64,000 bases of DNA from Burkholderia savannae (GTDB lineage Bacteria > Pseudomonadota > Gammaproteobacteria > Burkholderiales > Burkholderiaceae), in the NCBI RefSeq assembly GCF_001524445.2, contig NZ_CP013417.1, forward strand, positions 2,790,001 to 2,854,000. Direction: 5' to 3'. A program made the position numbers and the translations under genes. This document shows positions 1 through 8,551 of this stretch, piece by piece. The notes below the pieces were generated by a model, which had not been told where the DNA came from, did no database searches, and was given only the letters and a program-made list of their open reading frames with translations. Numbering within the stretch: position 1 is the stretch's first letter; each line of letters begins with the position of its first letter.

Positions 1-632
1 CTCGTGCCGTACACGAGCAGCCGGTTCGGCTGGCCGAATCCGTGGTCGACGAGCCACTGCGCGACCACCCGCATGTTCTTCAGTCCGTTGTAATGCTGAA
101 TCCGCCAGTCGCCCGACGGCGACGTGTAGCTGCGCACCGCACTGCCCATGTGTATATCGCCCGTGCAGTACGGAACGAACACCTGGGTCCAATCCTGCGT
201 TTCCACCTTCGGCTCGCCGACGAGGATATGCGCGAGATCCATTCGCGTCATCAACGGCGACAGGAACGACGTCTTCAGGCTCTGCTGCACGGTGCCGTTC
301 ACGTAGTTCCGCGGAACGCCGCCGGGATTGAGCGCGCCCAGCCCCGCCTGCGAGCCGGCCGCCGTTTCGGTGCAGGTGCCGTGATCCCAGCATGCGCCGC
401 CGGGCTCCATCATAAGGAGCAGGCTGTCCGACTGCGCGCGATTGACGTAGAAGCGCATCGGCGTGCCGTTGCCGCACGACGCGCCGCTGCTTTCCGGCAG
501 CGTCACTTCGTACCACGAATAATAGGGAATCGACGAATCCTGCATCGCCGCGCTCGCGGCATGCCCGTCGAGGATCGCGAGGCTCAGCAGGCCGGCGACG
601 CAGACGCGTTTGACGCATTCGAGAACGGACAT
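1..632 (-). CDS. Pectinacetylesterase-family secreted hydrolase (C-terminus beyond window)
   Basis: The visible part is about 210 residues from an ATG at 632. An N-terminal signal peptide ends near the Ala-rich segment around residue 27. The motif GGACWDHGTC and the later YCTGDIHMGS resemble the conserved GGGWCW and YCDGD/HxG blocks of the pectinacetylesterase/Notum family of alpha/beta-hydrolases. The last visible residues, LLVYGT, are where this family continues into the nucleophile motif GxSAGG, so the catalytic serine lies just outside the window. The family removes ester groups from polysaccharides or lipidated proteins; the substrate here is unknown. The gene is downstream of and on the same strand as the membrane-anchored protein at 702-1418 (69 nt gap), suggesting co-expression. 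Family placement is fairly confident, activity is inference. Confidence 0.7.
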   Translation of the reverse strand, partial: MSVLECVKRVCVAGLLSLAILDGHAASAAMQDSSIPYYSWYEVTLPESSGASCGNGTPMRFYVNRAQSDSLLLMMEPGGACWDHGTCTETAAGSQAGLGALNPGGVPRNYVNGTVQQSLKTSFLSPLMTRMDLAHILVGEPKVETQDWTQVFVPYCTGDIHMGSAVRSYTSPSGDWRIQHYNGLKNMRVVAQWLVDHGFGQPNRLLVYGT

Positions 633-701
633 TCGCTCCTCCATCTCTATCGATCGTTTTTTTTCGCCGCCACGGCGCACGGTCACGAGCGCGCGGCTCG
701 C

Positions 702-1418
702 TCAACGGGTGTCGGGACGGGACGACTGGTCGAACAGCTGAACGCGCAGCGCCTGCAGACGCTGCGCGATGACGGCCTGTTGCTGGCCGGGATCGGAAAT
801 GCTCGCCTGCACCTGCATGACGATGTCGCGGCTCTGCTGCGCATAGGCCTGATAGCGCGGGTCCTGCGCGGGCGACGGGCCGACGGTCTGCCGCGCATAG
901 GCATCCCACTGCTGCCGCATCGCCTGGATGGCCGCGCTGCGCGTCGCGGAATCCGCCGTCGTGTCGGCAACCAGCGCGATGCCAATCGCCTCGGCCTGCA
1001 CCGGGACAATTTCGTTGCGCGCAACATGCTCGGGCAATTCCGCAAGAATCTGATGGGCCAATCGGGCTCTTTGCGCAACCGGCATGCTGTTCCTGCCTTC
1101 GCCGTATGCGGCGACCCGATCTCGGAAGCGAGCGAATGCAACGATGCGCTGCACCTGCGCTTCCGCGTCCGCGCGGCCCGCAAGACTCTTTCGCAGTGCG
1201 ACGAGATCCAGCTTGCGCTCAGCGGGGCCGGCGTCGGCGAGCATTTCGCTCGGCGTCGCGCCCGCGGACGGTTCGACCCGTTCGCTCGGCGTCGCACCGG
1301 ATTGCGCGGGCCAAGCGGCGGCGGCCGGCGACGGCGTCACGTATCGCCATACCGCAACAGCGGCACCGATCATCGTCAACAGCGATACCGTTCGCCAAAG
1401 CGTTTTCGATTTTTTCAC
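702..1418 (-). CDS. Membrane-anchored helical protein, possibly a lipase-chaperone-like (Lif/PlcR-type) partner of the adjacent esterase
   Basis: The product has 238 aa with a GTG start at 1418, supported by an AGGAGA ribosome site 5 nt upstream. One hydrophobic segment (residues about 8-25) is followed by an Ala/Pro/Ser-rich spacer. The rest is a predicted all-helical, charge- and Gln-rich region. This layout (cytoplasmic tip, one anchor, variable spacer, periplasmic helices) is that of lipase-specific foldases, and the last 70 residues are similar in style to a Lif C-terminal minidomain. I do not see the canonical Lif motif RxxFDY(F/C)LSALGE, so this is not a standard lipase chaperone. It lies immediately upstream of a secreted esterase. 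The chaperone role is inferred from neighbourhood and architecture only. Confidence 0.5.
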   Translation of the reverse strand: MKKSKTLWRTVSLLTMIGAAVAVWRYVTPSPAAAAWPAQSGATPSERVEPSAGATPSEMLADAGPAERKLDLVALRKSLAGRADAEAQVQRIVAFARFRDRVAAYGEGRNSMPVAQRARLAHQILAELPEHVARNEIVPVQAEAIGIALVADTTADSATRSAAIQAMRQQWDAYARQTVGPSPAQDPRYQAYAQQSRDIVMQVQASISDPGQQQAVIAQRLQALRVQLFDQSSRPDTR

Positions 1419-2412
1419 GGCGTCTCCTGATCGGGCCGTCGCGACACTTCACAGTTTGCTTTCGAGTAGGTTCTATGTCGAAACATACCCGTGGTCAAAG
1501 CGCGCGCTAGAAGGTATCCACTAGCCGCAAAACACGCATCGGACGCTCGCATTGCCTGCATTTCCTGACATATCGCGGCGCCGGGGCGCGCGCCGCTTTA
1601 CGGGCGGGTGTCGGCCATCGGGTTTCCGTCGATGAATGGTGGTGCGTGGTACGTGATGTGTGCGGTCGACGACTGTCGACGTTCGGTGTCCAAACGAAAT
1701 GAGCGAACGTCGCGCCGATGGAGCGCAACGATTCGCCGCGATGTTTCGCAAGCATGGCCAACGGCGCGCGGAACGTCTTCCTCCGGGCGGTCGAATCGAT
1801 CGGTGCGCCCATCGACATGGCCCGCAGCGCCGGTCATACGCCAGTCATACGCGCAATGACGATCCGACATTCGGCGCGAACGAACGCTCGTTGTCGTTCA
1901 GGCGGAACGGCGACATGATGCACGCGACGCAGTCGTACACGTGCGCCGGCCCTGCGTTCACGTCGATCGCGCATCTCACCGGCATCTCACCGGCATCTCA
2001 CCGGCATCTCACCGGCATCACGCCGACGATCGTGAACTCGACGCCGTTCCCTTCGCGCTGACGGCGGCGCGGTGTATTCCGTGACCGGAACCGGTGCAAA
2101 CATGGGCATCGACAAGCAAGCGGTCGCGACGCGCAGCAAGGCCGCCTTCGATACGCCGGACGCGGGCGCGAAGACGCACGACATCCCGATGTCGAACGAC
2201 GAGGTGGGCTGAGTGTCGATTCAATCGACGTCCAGTTCACTCGTCGCGTCCGGGCCCGTCGCGATCGCGAATCTGAACGGCCGCTGCCGATATGTGCGAG
2301 GGCTCGGCGCGCGACGCCGTGCGGCTATTCGATCGACAATTTGCGCGTGCGGGGACAGCGAAGGCGTGATTCACGCGGCGGCACAGGCGGACGATTACCG
2401 GAGGCATTGGTT
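1419..2412. other. Gene-poor stretch with a short repeat and a possible gene remnant
   Basis: No full gene is recognisable in about 1 kb. Three perfect copies of an 11-bp unit GGCATCTCACC (1981-2013) are flanked by one degenerate copy on each side. The frame 2072-2212 (+) reads as an ordinary, non-biased peptide ending NDEVG before a TGA, but it has no ribosome site and is only 46 codons long, so it may be the 3' end of a decayed gene. I could not assign it to a family. Confidence 0.4.
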
Positions 2413-2928
2413 ATGAAACGAGCCATCGAAATCCTCGATCTGATTCTGAAAGTGCTGTCGTGCATCGCCATTCTCGTCGCAGGCGGATGGGCGGCATGGA
2501 TTTTCTGGCTCGGCGGTTCGACAGACTGGCAGAACAACATCACGCTCGACACGCAGGTGCTGCCCTATCACGACAACCTCCGCCTGCTCGTGATCCATGC
2601 AAAGTCGAAAAACCCGCGCAACAGCACTTTCGCGTTGACCAGCAGCAACAAAGACACGTACCAGTTGCGCGTACGCAAACTGCCCGTGGATGCGAAAGCC
2701 GGAACCGTGTTTCACGAGGACGAAGGAGAACTTGTCGCGAGCGCAAACTTGCTGGAACGCGCAGGCGACAGTTACGAGTTCCTGCCCAATGCCGAAATGG
2801 ACGATATGCAGGCCGTCGTCCTGCCGGCCGGCAGCATGGTTTCGGTGATTGCAGAAATGAAGATTCATGCAGGTACATATAACTCCGACGAAAATTCCAC
2901 GTCGGCTATCGTTCGCATCGCACCGTGA
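2413..2928 (+). CDS. Hypothetical single-pass membrane protein
   Basis: The product has 171 aa from an ATG at 2413, preceded by GGAGG with 7-8 nt spacing, so this start is preferred over the upstream in-frame codon at 2341. One transmembrane helix occupies about residues 11-34 and is Ile/Leu/Trp-rich. The remaining 135 residues are polar and predicted to lie outside the inner membrane, with beta-type alternation and no cysteines. No domain is recognised. Amino acid composition is normal (Lys, Asn, Thr, Tyr present), which supports a real protein in a region where most open frames are Arg/Ala artefacts. It has no operon partner. Confidence 0.75.
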   Translation: MKRAIEILDLILKVLSCIAILVAGGWAAWIFWLGGSTDWQNNITLDTQVLPYHDNLRLLVIHAKSKNPRNSTFALTSSNKDTYQLRVRKLPVDAKAGTVFHEDEGELVASANLLERAGDSYEFLPNAEMDDMQAVVLPAGSMVSVIAEMKIHAGTYNSDENSTSAIVRIAP

Positions 2929-2950
2929 GCCGACGCGATGCGCCCTGTTG

Positions 2951-2980
2951 CGTCCTGATGCGTCCTGATGCGTCCTGATG
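2951..2980 (+). repeat. 10-bp tandem repeat CGTCCTGATG, 3 perfect copies
   Basis: Three perfect units are flanked by degenerate copies (CGCCCTGTTG before, CGCCCTAACC after), directly behind the stop codon of the hypothetical membrane protein. The remaining DNA from 2981 to 3500 shows no supported gene. Confidence 0.8.
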
Positions 2981-3500
2981 CGCCCTAACCGCCCGAGCGC
3001 ATGCAAGGTCGCCCCCAAGAGCGAGCGCGCGCGTATCGGCCGACGTTTCGACCACCGCCGCGATGCAGTTCCGCCGACAACGTCACATTTCGCAACGGCG
3101 TTGAAGAAAAGCGCGCGCATCCGCCAACCATCGCGCGTCGACCGCGACCCGAGCCTGTCCGGTCAGGCTCGACATCCGCGCGTTCATCGAGCGTCGAATC
3201 ACCGTCCGCCGATGCGCACCGGCCCGTTCCGCCATGATCCGTGTCGCTACCGGGATCGGCATTGCCCGTCTCGCGCGCCGATTGTCGGGCGCGGCATCGA
3301 CATCGAACGACCTCCGCTTCACAGCCGCGCTGCCGCCGCGGATCGACGAGTCGCTAGGGTCGAGCAAACGATCGTCGCCGCCTTTCGGCGGACGCTCTTC
3401 GCTCAACTCGAGCAGCCCGTCTTCGCGGCTCGGTGCGGAGCCGATCGTCGTGCGCGTCGGCAGATCAGGCGAATCGCGCGTCGGCCCAGGCGCGCGGCGC

Positions 3501-3612
3501 GTTCGGTGTTCGGTGTTCGGTGTTCGGTGTTCGGTGTTCGGTGTTCGGTGTTCGGTGTTCGGTGCTCGGTGCTCGGTGCTCGGTGCTCGGTGCTCGGTGC
3601 TCGGTGCTCGGT
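3501..3612 (+). repeat. 7-bp tandem repeat, two blocks: 9x GTTCGGT then 7x GCTCGGT
   Basis: Sixteen contiguous heptamers make up the array. A single T-to-C variant at unit position 2 divides it cleanly into a 63-nt and a 49-nt block, consistent with expansion by slippage of two founder units. It lies in the 718-nt gap between the gene ending at 2928 and the leftward lipoprotein gene ending at 3647. No other feature was found in the gap. Confidence 0.95.
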
Positions 3613-3646
3613 GTTCGCCATGCGCCGAACTGGCGAAATTCGTGGA

Positions 3647-3871
3647 TCAACCGCCACCGGATGCGCCGCCAGACGCCGCGCCGGAACTGCCAGACAACGC
3701 CATCGACACGGGCTGCACGCCGCCCGTCGCGCCGGTCGGACTCGAATCGGCGTTCGAGCCGCCCGGCTTCGAGCAGGATGCCATTGCCATTGCCATCGCC
3801 ATCGCCAATCCGGCCGTCGTTACCCCAACGGCAACCGCATGCCATACGCTTCGAGAAAATTCGGGTTGCAT
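3647..3871 (-). CDS. Small lipoprotein with an Ala-Met repeat in its signal peptide
   Basis: The product has 74 aa. ATG 3871 is chosen because GGGAGGGG sits just upstream on the minus strand; the reading frame runs further upstream but without a ribosome site. The N-terminus has basic and polar residues, a hydrophobic core and a lipobox ending in the dipeptide run AMAMAMAMASC, with the acceptor Cys at about residue 31. The mature part is short and rich in Gly, Ser, Ala and Pro, with no recognised domain. The Ala-Met run is encoded by tandem hexanucleotides (GCCATT/GCCATC on the plus strand, about 3781-3810). It is probably an envelope lipoprotein of unknown role. Confidence 0.6.
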   Translation of the reverse strand: MQPEFSRSVWHAVAVGVTTAGLAMAMAMAMASCSKPGGSNADSSPTGATGGVQPVSMALSGSSGAASGGASGGG

Positions 3872-4146
3872 AGCCCCTCCCGCAGTGAGCGAATCCATCG
3901 CGCAGCAGGCGATGCACCGCGCATCCCGGCCGCAGCCGCGTGGCGAACCGTCATCGGCCCATCGGCCGCCTGCTGCACGCTCGCGGCCGCCCGCAACGTG
4001 CTCGCGCCAGCCGCGGCGTCGCCCCGCACGCTGCGCCGCACCCGCCGCCGCGCCCCGCATCGCCTAGAATTTCCTTCAAAGGACAACAACGAAAGACGGC
4101 CGCGCGACTGGCGCCAGATGCGCCGAACGCGGCCCAGGAGACAGCC

Positions 4147-4440
4147 ATGTCCGAATCGCCACTCCCGTCTCGACACGTCGATTACGAAAGCTTCGAGATC
4201 CACGTGTCGCCGGCCCCGACGCAGGCCGACGCAAACCGCTACACGTACGCCGGCTACGTGTGCCACCCGGGCGCCGATCCGGCGCTGCCCGGTCACACCG
4301 TGCCGTTCCATGCGGACGGCGAAGAGAGCTTCCGCAGCGCCGACGAGGCGTTCCACGAGGCGGTGTCGATCGGCCGCAGCATCGTCGACGGCACGCATCC
4401 GGATCTGTCGGTGCTGTCGCTCGTCACGCACGGTTATTGA
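4147..4440 (+). CDS. Conserved-looking hypothetical protein, 97 aa
   Basis: The ATG at 4147 is preceded by AGGAGA with 5-nt spacing. The protein is soluble, acidic and His/Tyr-containing, without signal peptide or membrane segment. Its composition is balanced and unlike the surrounding Arg/Ala artefact frames. No family is recognised with confidence. It stands alone; the next 280 nt hold no gene. Confidence 0.65.
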   Translation: MSESPLPSRHVDYESFEIHVSPAPTQADANRYTYAGYVCHPGADPALPGHTVPFHADGEESFRSADEAFHEAVSIGRSIVDGTHPDLSVLSLVTHGY

Positions 4441-4720
4441 TACCGCGATGTCGCGCGACGAGCCGTGCGGAGTCGGCGACGTCGCGATACTTGCGGCCGC
4501 GATGGCGACGGCGGCCAGCATCCGGCGTCTGAGCCCGGCTCCGGCCACGCAACGTCGAGCCGACCGACAACGCGCCGCATCTCGGCACGCCGACGCCGCA
4601 GCGGAACGGCACGCTGAAGCATGTCCGGCTCGTCCGGCTGTGCGCGGCCGAACGCCTGACGCGTCGACAAAAAAACGAGACGGCTCGCGAGCCTGCGCTC
4701 GCGCGCGCCCGATTCGCGCG

Positions 4721-5953
4721 TCATCTGAGCACGGGCGCCCCCGCCGCGCGTGCGCTCGTGCGCGGCGCGGCCACGTATCGCCGCGAGATCCCCAATGCAA
4801 TCAGCGCGGCGACCGTCAGCGCCGCAGACGCCGGTGCGAGCCGGCCCACGCCCCACGTGTCCGCGACCCGCCCGCCGAGCGCCGAGCCGAGCGAGATGCC
4901 GGCGAAGATCCCCGACGAATTGAGTGCGAGCGCCATCGCACGGTAATTCGGCTCGAGACCCACGACGCGCCGCAACTGCGACGGATAGAACAGATCCTGC
5001 ATCAAAGCCCAGAGCGCGAGCAGCGCGAGCGCCGCCGCGAATCGCGCGCCGCCGGCGAAGCCCGCCGTCGCGAGCGCGGCCATGCCCCCGAACACCGTGA
5101 ACACCACGAGCATCGCGCCCATCGCCGCGCCGAGCAGCGAATCGGCCGACCAGCGGCGCGCCACGCGCTGCGCGACGAGATTGCCGAGCACGCCCGTCAC
5201 GCCGAACACGAGGAGCGCGAACGCGCCGTCGCCCGGGCTCGCGCCGAAGCGCCGATGCAGCAGCGGCAGGATCAGCGTGTACGTGCAGAAGAACGCGCCC
5301 GTCTGCAGCACGACGACGGCGAGGCCCGCCGCCGTCGCGGGACGCGCGAGCAACGCAAGCAGCCCGCCCGGGCGCATCCGCTCGCCGCGCGACGCGTCGC
5401 GAACCGTGCAGGCGATCCATGCGGCGCTGCCGAGCGCGACGGCGGCGAGCCAGCCGAATGTCTCGCGCCAACCGAGCGCCTGCGCGACCCAGGCCGACAG
5501 CGGCGCGCTGACGACGCTCGATAACGTCACGCCGACGAACACAATCGCGAGCGCCTTGCCCTGCCGCTCGGCCGGCGCGAGCCCGGCGCCGATCGCGGTC
5601 GCGACGGGGCTCACCGCGCCCGCGCCGACGCCCGCGACGATCCGCGTCGCGAACAGCCAGCCGAAGCCCGGCGCGAACGCGCCGGCGAGCGTCGCGAGCG
5701 ACGTCGTCAGCAGGCCGGCGATCAGGACACCGCGCCGCCGCCGATGCCCGATCAGCATCTGCAGCATCGGCGCGCCGAGCGCGAACGCGATCGAGAACGC
5801 CGCCATCAACAGCGCCGCGCGCCCCGGCGCGATCCGCCAGTCGGCGGCGAGCGACGGCAGCGCGCCCACCACGCCGTACGACATGCTGCCCATCGCGAAA
5901 TTCGCGCTGGCGAGCGCGCGCAGCGCGTGACGCTCGGGTTCGTGTGTCTTCAT
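4721..5953 (-). CDS. MFS transporter, drug:H+ antiporter (DHA1)-like
   Basis: The product has 410 aa with about 12 hydrophobic segments. A basic cytoplasmic loop (GHRRRRG) lies after the second helix and a long loop in the middle, as in 12-TM major facilitator exporters. ATG 5953 follows an AAGGGG ribosome site. The gene is transcribed away from a LysR regulator whose start is 109 nt away, the classic arrangement for a regulator controlling a divergent efflux gene. Substrate cannot be deduced. An arabinose-efflux-permease or sugar/drug exporter annotation would be typical for this family. Confidence 0.85.
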   Translation of the reverse strand: MKTHEPERHALRALASANFAMGSMSYGVVGALPSLAADWRIAPGRAALLMAAFSIAFALGAPMLQMLIGHRRRRGVLIAGLLTTSLATLAGAFAPGFGWLFATRIVAGVGAGAVSPVATAIGAGLAPAERQGKALAIVFVGVTLSSVVSAPLSAWVAQALGWRETFGWLAAVALGSAAWIACTVRDASRGERMRPGGLLALLARPATAAGLAVVVLQTGAFFCTYTLILPLLHRRFGASPGDGAFALLVFGVTGVLGNLVAQRVARRWSADSLLGAAMGAMLVVFTVFGGMAALATAGFAGGARFAAALALLALWALMQDLFYPSQLRRVVGLEPNYRAMALALNSSGIFAGISLGSALGGRVADTWGVGRLAPASAALTVAALIALGISRRYVAAPRTSARAAGAPVLR

Positions 5954-6062
5954 CGAATCCCCTTCAAATGTCCCGATCGCGGCCACCGAAGCCGCGCTTG
6001 GCGACAGTCTGCGCACCCTGTTGGTATATTTGAAATCGATTCTTCGTATTGGAGCCATTCAC
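5954..6062. promoter_or_regulatory. Divergent MFS/LysR promoter region
   Basis: The 109-nt gap holds AT-rich sequence unusual for this genome, including TATATT at 6025-6030 and an AATCGATT palindrome at 6034-6041 just before the LysR ribosome site. Either could be part of a promoter or an autoregulatory LysR site. A classical T-N11-A operator is not unambiguous. Confidence 0.35.
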
Positions 6063-7049
6063 ATGGGAAATACGTCGACCGAATGGCGCGGCGCCGATCT
6101 CGCGCTGCTCGCCGCCCTCGACGTGCTGCTCGAAGAGGCGAACGTGACCCGCGCGGCCGCGCGGCTGCATCTGAGCCAGCCGGCGCTGTCCGCGCAACTG
6201 GCGCGCCTGCGCGAGCTGATCGGCGATCCGCTGCTGCTGCCCGCGAAGAACGGCCGCGGGATGGTGCCGACCGCGCGGGCGCTCGCGCTGCGCGGCCCGT
6301 TGCGCGGCGCGCTGCGCGAGCTGCGGACCGCGCTGCGTCACGGCGCGGCGTTCGATCCGTCCACCGACGAACGCACGTTCCAGATCGTCGCGAGCGACAA
6401 CGGCTTCGTGATGGCCGGTCTCGATCTCGTGCGGCGCGTCGCGACGCGCGCGCCGGGCGTGCGTCTCGCGTTCCGCAACCTGCCCGCCGACGCCGCGGGT
6501 GCGATGCTCGAGCGCGGCGAGGCCGATCTGCTGATCGCCGCCGATTTCTCGGTGCCGCGCACGACGGTCGCGCGCCCGCTGCTGCAGGAACGATATGTGA
6601 TGGCGCAGCGCAAGGGACATCCGCGCGGGCTCGCGCCGCCCGACCTCGACGCATACTGCGCGCTTCGTCACGTGATCGTGTCGGGCGACGGCGGCGGTTT
6701 TCACGGCTTCATGGACGACCGCCTGCGCGCGCTGGGGCGCTCGCGGGCCGTCGCGGTGTCGGTCCAGCAGTACCATCTCGCGCCGCTCGTGCTCGAAGCG
6801 ACCGACTACGTGTGCGCGCTGCCCGAGCGCTTCCTGATGCGCTTCGCCAAGCGGCTCGATCTGCTGCCGCTGCCGGTCGAAGTCGAAGGCTTCAAGCTGG
6901 CCGCCGCATGGCATCCGCGTCTGCAAGCCGATCCCGCGCACCGCTGGCTGCGCGACGAGCTGTTCGCCGTCGTTCGGCAGCGCACGGGCGAGCCGGAGCC
7001 GGAGCCAGCCCCGGAATCGGGCGGCGGCGCGCGGACGACCAAGCCTTGA
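6063..7049 (+). CDS. LysR-family transcriptional regulator
   Basis: The product has 328 aa. The N-terminal winged helix-turn-helix reads LLEEANVTRAAARLHLSQPA (residues about 20-40), the LysR signature, followed by the linker helix and a periplasmic-binding-like effector domain (about 95-310). ATG 6063 has GGAG upstream; an upstream in-frame GTG at 6021 lacks one. The C-terminus carries an extra Glu-Pro/Gly tail. The gene is divergent from the MFS exporter, which is the likely target. The inducer is unknown. Confidence 0.88.
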   Translation: MGNTSTEWRGADLALLAALDVLLEEANVTRAAARLHLSQPALSAQLARLRELIGDPLLLPAKNGRGMVPTARALALRGPLRGALRELRTALRHGAAFDPSTDERTFQIVASDNGFVMAGLDLVRRVATRAPGVRLAFRNLPADAAGAMLERGEADLLIAADFSVPRTTVARPLLQERYVMAQRKGHPRGLAPPDLDAYCALRHVIVSGDGGGFHGFMDDRLRALGRSRAVAVSVQQYHLAPLVLEATDYVCALPERFLMRFAKRLDLLPLPVEVEGFKLAAAWHPRLQADPAHRWLRDELFAVVRQRTGEPEPEPAPESGGGARTTKP

Positions 7050-7133
7050 GCGCCGCGCGCCCGTCGCCGGATGCGCTCCGTCCCCCGACAAACGGCCAAG
7101 CGCCGGGCTTCGGCGCATCGCCCCGCTCGCCGC

Positions 7134-7160
7134 TGTCACAAAAACGCGGCCCGCCCCGTC
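7134..7160 (+). promoter_or_regulatory. ECF41-type promoter of the sigma factor gene
   Basis: TGTCACA at 7134-7140 and CGTC at 7157-7160 are separated by 16 nt. This matches the published consensus for ECF41 sigma factors (TGTCACA, 16-17 nt, CGTC). The same elements with the same spacing precede the carboxymuconolactone decarboxylase-like gene at 8552, implying autoregulation and co-regulation. Confidence 0.8.
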
Positions 7161-7195
7161 TTGGTGGGATGGACCGTTAGCCATTCAAGCCCCCT

Positions 7196-8095
7196 ACGAA
7201 CATCACCGAAACCTTCCGACCGAAGCCGTCCGACGAACCGTTCACCACGCTGCGCCCGCGCCTCTTCTCGATCGCGTACCGGATGCTCGGCACGCGCGCC
7301 GACGCCGAGGACGTGCTGCAGGACGCATGGCTGCGCTGGCACCAAGCGGATCACGGCGCGCTCGACTCGGCCGAGGCGTGGCTCGTCACCGTCGTCACCC
7401 GGCTGTCGATCGACCGGCTGCGCGCCGCGAAGGCACAGCGCGACGCGTATGTCGGCTGGTGGCTCCCCGAACCGCTCGTCGACGTCGACGAGCGCACGCC
7501 CGAGACCGCGGCAGAGTTCGCCGACGATCTGTCGGTCGCGCTGCTGTGGGTGCTCGAGCGGCTGTCGCCCGAGGAACGCGCGGCGTTCCTGCTGCGTCAG
7601 GCGTTCGAGCGCGACTACGCGGAAATCGCGCAACTGCTCGACAAGAGCGAGGCCGCCTGCCGGCAGCTCGTTCATCGCGCGTCGACGCGCGTGCAGCAGG
7701 CGCACCGGCGCTTCGACGTGTCGCGCGATCGGCACCGGCAGCTCGTCGAGCGCTTCGCGCAGGCCGCGGCGAGCGGCGAGCGCGGCGCGATCCAGGCGCT
7801 CCTCGCCGACGACGTCGAGCTCGTCGGCGACGGCGGCGGCAAGGTGCCGTCGTTCTTCAAGGTGCTGCGCGGCGCGCTCCGGATCGCGAATCTGTACTGG
7901 GTCGTCGGCCGGCGTAACGTCGGGCGCATCGAATACCGCCTCGTGCAAATCAACGGCGAGCCGGGCCTGCTGCGCTTCATCGACGGGCAGATCGAGTCGG
8001 CGCAGGCGTTCGTCACCGACGGCGCGCGAATCGTCGCGATCTACGCGGTGCGCAACCCGGACAAGCTTGCGCATATCCCGACACGCGACGCGTGA
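7196..8095 (+). CDS. ECF41-family RNA polymerase sigma factor with fused SnoaL-like regulatory domain (start unresolved)
   Basis: Sigma region 2 begins FTTLRPRLFSIAYRMLG and continues DAEDVLQDAWLRW. Region 4 includes LSPEERAAFLLRQAF and the helix with YAEIAQLLDKSEAACRQLV. The C-terminal extension has both ECF41 hallmarks, DGGGK (7829-7843) and NPDKL (8054-8068), in a SnoaL-like domain known to control sigma activity. The frame has no ATG, GTG or TTG between the in-frame TAG at 7178 and ATG 7283, although region 2.1 starts before 7283. I placed the start at ACG 7196, where an ATG would give a normal N-terminus (MNITETFRPK...). ATG 7283 would delete part of region 2. An in-frame ATG at 7169 is cut off after three codons by the TAG. 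The gene could be start-damaged. Confidence 0.8.
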   Translation, partial: TNITETFRPKPSDEPFTTLRPRLFSIAYRMLGTRADAEDVLQDAWLRWHQADHGALDSAEAWLVTVVTRLSIDRLRAAKAQRDAYVGWWLPEPLVDVDERTPETAAEFADDLSVALLWVLERLSPEERAAFLLRQAFERDYAEIAQLLDKSEAACRQLVHRASTRVQQAHRRFDVSRDRHRQLVERFAQAAASGERGAIQALLADDVELVGDGGGKVPSFFKVLRGALRIANLYWVVGRRNVGRIEYRLVQINGEPGLLRFIDGQIESAQAFVTDGARIVAIYAVRNPDKLAHIPTRDA

Positions 8096-8470
8096 ACGCT
8101 GCCGGGGGGCGCGCGGCGGCCCGCGTCTGTGCGCGATGTCGCGCGGCGAATCGCGCGTCGCCGCCGCGGCGCCGCGTGCCGCCGCGCGCGCTGCGCGACG
8201 GCTCATTGCGTTACGGCTCGGCTTCACTGCTTAGTTCGCTGTCGAACGGTTTGGCTTGATTCGATTCGACGCGCCTGACTTGGCCTGACTTGGCTCGGTT
8301 TGGCTTGGTTGGCTCGACTCGACTCGACTCGACTCGACTTGGCTCGGCTCCGCTCGGCTCGACTCATAGCCAGCATGGTATGGCACGCCTCGAAGACCAT
8401 CCCATCGTCCAAACGGCCATCGATTTCGACCCGCGCCGAGCCGCACCGCCCCTCTCTCCAGCAAAAAGTC
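8096..8470. other. Spacer with short pentamer repeat
   Basis: There is no supported gene. The stretch 8230-8370 is a run of GGCTCGAC/TTGGC-like motifs, including four perfect GACTC pentamers (8316-8335). The ECF41 promoter follows. Confidence 0.6.
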
Positions 8471-8497
8471 TGTCACAAACGCGCGCCGCGACGCGTC
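8471..8497 (+). promoter_or_regulatory. ECF41-type promoter of the AhpD-like gene
   Basis: TGTCACA (8471-8477), a 16-nt spacer, then CGTC (8494-8497). The elements are identical in sequence and spacing to those before the sigma factor gene. The start codon is 55 nt downstream of the -10 element. Confidence 0.8.
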
Positions 8498-8507
8498 TTG
8501 TAGGCGA

Positions 8508-8530
8508 GAGGGCCGCATCGGGCGGCCCTC
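8508..8530 (+). other. Hairpin in the 5' leader of the AhpD-like gene
   Basis: A perfect 9-bp stem (GAGGGCCGC / GCGGCCCTC) with a 5-nt loop lies between the promoter and the AAGAGGA ribosome site. It could protect the leader RNA or act as a weak attenuator. There is no U-tract, so it is not a standard terminator. Confidence 0.6.
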
Positions 8531-8551
8531 GCCTTCAAGAGGAAACCGATC

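Noticed and set aside
3501..3612. Possible CRISPR array at the tandem repeats
   Set aside because: Units are contiguous without spacers and no cas genes occur in the window.
2978..5524. 848-codon open frame on the plus strand
   Set aside because: It is Arg/Ala/His-rich, runs through the 7-bp repeat and across the well-supported 4147 gene and leftward MFS gene in other frames; it is an artefact of very high GC content.
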